Shown: one piece after another, positions 46,101 through 52,100 of the stretch
Position numbering within the stretch: the stretch's first letter is position 1
Layout of the letters: each line of letters opens with the position of its first letter
NCBI GenBank assembly: GCA_022606425.2
Contig: JAHDVF020001363.1
Span: 434,001-498,000 of the forward strand
Source of the DNA: Lepidostoma basale
Taxonomy: Eukaryota; Arthropoda; Insecta; Trichoptera; Lepidostomatidae
Reading direction: 5' to 3'
DNA: 64,000 bases
Translations under genes and position numbers: made by a program
The notes under the pieces: model-generated
Seen by the model: the letters and a program-made list of their open reading frames with translations, nothing else
Told to the model about the DNA's origin: nothing
Databases searched by the model: none

Positions 46101-49100
46101 TGAACGGAGCTAGAAATAGAATCGGAAGGCCGAGGAAAACGTGGCACGATCAAATCAATCAAATATTGAATGTCGGTCACGTGAGGAGTCGGAGAAATCG
46201 ACGTGCGTGCATGACAAGATGTATGAATGTAGAGGAAGCGAGAGACGTATGTCAGGACAGAACAGTGTGGCGTTCCATTCTTTCTGCCTACCCCTCCGGG
46301 GAGACAGCGTGATGGTAAGTTAGTTTAGCAGAACATCTTTATTAGACAATAGTGTTAATAAAGATGTTCTGCTAAATGCTTAAATTAATCTCCATAGATG
46401 GCGTTAGTATGTGGATTATATAGAGTAATCTTAAAAAGATTAACATATGTAATCAAAATCTTCATAGATGGCACATTGAAACTGACATGTGAAATTAGGC
46501 ATAGATTTGTAACATATATGCAACTTCCAAAAATTTGTCTTACATGGTTATAAAGAAAAATGTGGAATGGGGAATGCTGTAATTACATAAAGCGTCCGCT
46601 TAACCCAACCAATGACAGGTCATAAGTCCTGTAAACGCCTTGATCAACCATATTCAGTTTCCAGTTTGCATCTTCGTCTCTATTGAGATACAATTAAATC
46701 ATAGACAATAATGTTGCCATTAGGATAAAATAAGCAAATGTATGAAAAATAGATATTTCGCCCAAAATATTTTGCCTGTTCAAACCCTCCACCCTATTTG
46801 ATTAATTTGATCGTGCCACGTTTTCTTTGGTCTATCTCTATTTGTATTCTAATTAGAGACTTTGTTTGGACGAATTCAGTTTCCTGCGGCTGGTCAACTT
46901 GGAGAAACACGTCAGCAGGCACGTCGACGGCATGGCCGAGCACTGCGCGCTCTGTGGCAACCCCGCGCCCGAGGGCGTCGACATGGCGACACACCTCAAA
47001 GACTGCCGGTCGGTATTTGTTGATTTATTTTGATAATTCAATCTGCGAATGGTGCCAGCCACAATCCCCCCTCCCGGTGATCAACACCTTTATATAACTG
47101 CCTATAGCGTGTTAATATGTATCCAAACGGGTTGCCTGAATGTCCTGTGTTTGTAATGTCTCATTTGTGGGAATAATTAGAATCTGCGAATGGTGCCAGC
47201 CACAATCCCCCCTCCCGGTGATCAACACCTTTATATAACTGCCTATAGCGTGTTAATATGTATCCATTAGGGTCGCCTGAATGTCCTGTGTTTGTAATGT
47301 CTCATTTGTGGGAATAATTAGAATCTGCGAATGGTGCCAGCCACAATCCCCCCTCCCGGTGATCAACACCTTTATATAACTGCCTATAGCGTGTTAATAT
47401 GTATCCAAACGGGTCTCCTGAATGTCCTGTGTTTGTAATGTCTCATTTGTGGGAATAATTAGAATCTGCGAATGGTGCCAGCCACAATCCCCCCTCCCGG
47501 TGATCAACACCTTTATATAACTGCCTATAGCGTGTTAATATGTATCCAAACGGGTCGCCTGAATGTCCTGTGTTTGTAATGTCTCATTTGTGGGAATAAT
47601 TAGAATCTGCGAATGGTGCCAGCCACAATCCCCCCTCCCGGTGATCAACCCCTTTATATAACTGCCTATAGCGTCTTCTTTACATTTTGATATAGGTCCA
47701 CCCAAGCAGCCCGGCGCCTGGTGTGCCCGACCTGTGGTAAGAAGCTGACCACGGCTGCTGGCTTGAGGTGAGTCAATAATATTCAGAAAAAAATTATGGC
47801 AGTATTCAACTCTTATAGTCCGGCTGGCTACAATAGCAGTCCGCTTATATCCTCCGTACGCCAGGAGGAAACTGAACAGGAGGACCAAAACAGATATCTC
47901 AGAAGCGAAGTAACCAGCTCTAATGACCTCCCCAGAGAAGTAAGGTCACAGGCGGATAGGGCTGCAGCCGTTGCAGGCTGCCTGAAAGATGTCATATGGA
48001 GAAACAAGGACATGAGGACTGACAGCAAGGTACGCATCTATAAGACCTGTGTGCGACCAATCCTCACATATGGCATTGAATCCAGGGCAGACACTGTCAA
48101 GACAGAGAGCATGCTCAGGACAACCGAGATGAAAACACTCCGCGCTATAGCTGGCAAGACCCTACGTGATCGAGTTAGGAATACAGCAATCCGAGAAGTC
48201 TGCGAGGTCGAAGATGTGGTCAGATGGGGACGTCAAAGACGGCGATACTGGCATCAACATGTAGAAAGGATGAGCTCAAATAGGAAACCACACATAGCTC
48301 TCCATGGAACGCCAAACGGACAACGCCGACCAGGAAGACCCCCGAAACGGTGGAGAGAAAGCTGGAGTTCAGCGTCTCAAGAGAACCCGCCTGAAATAAC
48401 AGACTCCTGAGTCTACCAAAAGTGAAGAAGAAGAAGATATATTCTCCGTATTTAACGTGTAATATCCTATATATAAAATCATCCTTTTTGTACGCAGATT
48501 TAATTTAATTTAATTTTCTTGTAATGCGTGTCCCATATGGATCATGGCTCGTGGCCAATCATCACACACACACAGTTGCATAACCGCTGAACTATCAAGT
48601 GATGGTTTCTCCTACTGTGTCGGAATCTTTGATTTGAGTGTGTGTTTACTTAGGGTGACTCTTGTATCATCATTAGTTATCAACGGCGCCATGTTTTGGT
48701 TTCATTTATAAAGAACATTTTCAATGTAATATATTTTTATTTGTTTTCTTAAACTCAACATGAAACAAAAAAGTCCAAGGTAATGATTTTTGAAAAAGAA
48801 GAAACCACGACAGTCTGCAATATTAGCGCGAATGGTGAAAATTTGGAGCAAGTAGATGAGTTTGTGTATTTAGGAAGTATGTTTACAGTGGAGAGGGATA
48901 TTGAAAGAAGGGTTGGGGCAGGCAACAGAGTGAATGGTGCACTGAAAGTTATCATCGCAAACAAAAACCTATCCAAAAAAGCTAGAATGGCAGTGCACAA
49001 TGGTGTTCTTCTACCGACCCTTATGTATGGCACGGCAATTAAGTTGCTATACACGGAAATAGATATATATGAAATTTATTTGATTTGAATACTAAACCAT

Positions 49101-52100
49101 CACGCCGTTTCTCCAGAGGGGTAGGCAGAGGAGTTTGAGCCGCTAATGGTGCTGTTTGGCTTGCAGGTACCACGTGCAGACGCACTCGGGTCTCCGGAGG
49201 CACGCCTGCCCGGAGTGCCCGCGGCGCTTCCTCACCCCCGGCGGGCTGAGGACGCACGCGAGGACAGTTCACTCGGCGCAGCGGCCCCACCCGTGCACCC
49301 TCTGCCAGAGGGCCTTCGCATCGGCGGATCATCTCCGCAAGCACGCCAAGAGCGTTCACCACAAGGTAAGGTGACAAATAATTTGTCTCTCTCGCCCTCG
49401 TGAATGTAGAAGTAGCGAGAGTGAAACCACTATTGAGATATAATTAATCCTTAAAATGATAACCCGCAATGTGTAAAATCCAGTATTCGTCTACAAGTAT
49501 TTGTATACATTCAAAACTAACTAACTAACCATCACGCCGTCTCCCCGAAGGGGTAGGCAGAAATAATGGACTGCCACACTTTTCTTTCCTGACATATTTC
49601 TCAATTAGTTTCCTCAACATTCATACATCGTGTCATGTACGCACATCAATTTCTCTGACTCCTCGCGTGGCCGACATTCAATATTAGATTAATTTGATTG
49701 TGCCACGTTTTCCTCGGTTTTCCTCTATTTCTGGTTCCATTTACATCATTAACATATAATTTTTTTACCATTCATTCTTTCCATATGTCCAAACCATCTT
49801 AATGATCCTTTCATTATTTTGTTCATGACACCATCATTCGCACCGCATTCACCTCTTATATTTTCATTCGACACTCTATCATACACAGAGTATCCACACA
49901 TTCGTCTAAGAGATCTCATTTCTACTACATTTATTCTACTTTCATCCTTCTTTTGCCAGTTCCATGCTTCGCTTCCATACATAAGGGTCGGTAGAAGAAC
50001 ACCATTGTGCACTGCCACCTTAGCTTGTTTGCGATGCCAACTTTAAGTGCACCATTCACTCTGTTGCCTGCCCCAACCCTTCTTTCAAAATGTTGTAAAA
50101 AACTGGTCCAAGTTAAAAAGCATATAGTTGGAGAGACATCTCCAGGTGTTATCTAGCAATGTATGTTAGTGTTGGTAGCCTTTCACATTGCGTTAATAAA
50201 GATCTTCTGCTTAATGCTTACATCCAATCTTAATAGATGGCGCTAGTGTAGATTGAACTAAAAAATGTGAAGTGTAGTCTAACATTGTAGCATATGTCTT
50301 CCAAAAATTTGTCAGACATGGTGGTCATAAGAAGGGCGGAATTTATTTATTTATTTATTTATACATGATACACAAATGAGACATTACAAACGATTAAACA
50401 TTTAGGCGACTCATTTGGACACAAAACGGTATCACAAAGATAAAATAAAACAACTTCTTCTTCTTCTTCGATGGCCCTACAGCCCATATCGAGCCTTAGC
50501 CTCCAGTATTCTTCGCCTCCAACTCCTCCTGTCCTCCGCTTCGACCCTCCAATCTGACACTCTTAACAATCTTGTTCCATCTCTCCCAACTTCATCCTCC
50601 CATCGCAGCCTTGGTCGTCCAATTGGTCTTCTACCACCTGGGTGCCACTCCAGCAATCTTTTTGGGGTTCGCGATGACGGCATCCTCTGCACGTGACCGG
50701 CCCATCTCAGTCTATTCAGTCTAATCTAAAATAAAACAACATGAAACCAAAAAATCCTACATATCAGAAGGAATCCAAATATGTCGACGTCAGTGAGGCA
50801 GTACTCTTTCCAGAATTTGGAATATATCCTTTATGGATACTGCCTCACTGACACTGAAAATGTCCAAATCTGAGATGATTAGATTCAGCGTCCGAAATGC
50901 TCTTCCTACTGGCATCACCAAAGGCAGGTTGGTTCTGCGTGACGGAGTAAAGAACAATTGATGTCGGCGCTGTCGCAGGTAGTTATCAGGAACAAAAAGA
51001 CCTATTTGCTCCAGAACATAGGGGTTCTCAAAAGAGCCCCGAATCAGTTGTGTTGACAGTAATCCTTCGCTCCTCAGTTGGAGGGAGTTATACCCCAGCA
51101 TACCCAAGAGATATGCCGTTGGAGAGAGCCAAGGATATACCCCGTACTCTCTCATGTAGAGGGCTCTCAAGAATTTCTTTTGAACCCTCTCCAACATGAG
51201 AGAATAGAGAGAATACAACATGAGAGAATAGAGAGAATACAACATGAGGAATGGGGAATGTTGTATTACATAAAGCGTGCGCTTAACCCAACCAATGACA
51301 GGTCATAAGTCCTGTAAACACCTCAACCACCATATTCTGTTTCCAATTTACATCTTCGTCTCTATTGAGATACAATTAATTCTTAAAATGATAACCCGTA
51401 ATGGGTAAAATTCAGTTTTCTTCTACAAGTATTTGTATACATTTAAAATATTATTATAAATAATTCATATCTCTTGTTCTCGTGATTTCATCACCCTCCA
51501 ACACGGCCTGTAAAATGTCGTTTACATACCTTTTTCACCATTCTCTCTTCACTCATTCTTTCCATGGGTCCAAACCATCTTAACGACCCTTTCATTATTT
51601 TGTTCATAACAACATTTGCAACGCATTCACTTATATTTGCATTTGACACTCTATCATATACAGATTTAACACACATTCGTCTTAGAGATCTTATTTCTAC
51701 TGCATTTATTCTACTTTCATCCTTCTTTTGCCAGTTCCATGCTTCGCATCCATCATTAAGATGGTTTGGACATATGGAAAGAATGGTAAAAAAAAGTATA
51801 TGTAAATGATGTAAATGGAACCAGAAATAGAGGAAGACCGAGGAAAACGTGTCACGATCAAATAAATCAAACATTGAATGTCGGCCATGTGAGGAGTCAG
51901 AGAAATCGACGCGATGTATGAATGTTGAGGAAGCGAGGGAAATATGTCAGGACAGAACAGTGTGGCAGTCCATTCTTTCTGCCTACCCCTTCGGAGAGAC
52001 GGCGTGATGGTTAGTTAGTTAGTTTTACCTTGGACTTGTAAACATTCATCATCAGATCATTTCGCATGCATACCTCATACATCCGCTCATTTTGGCACGT

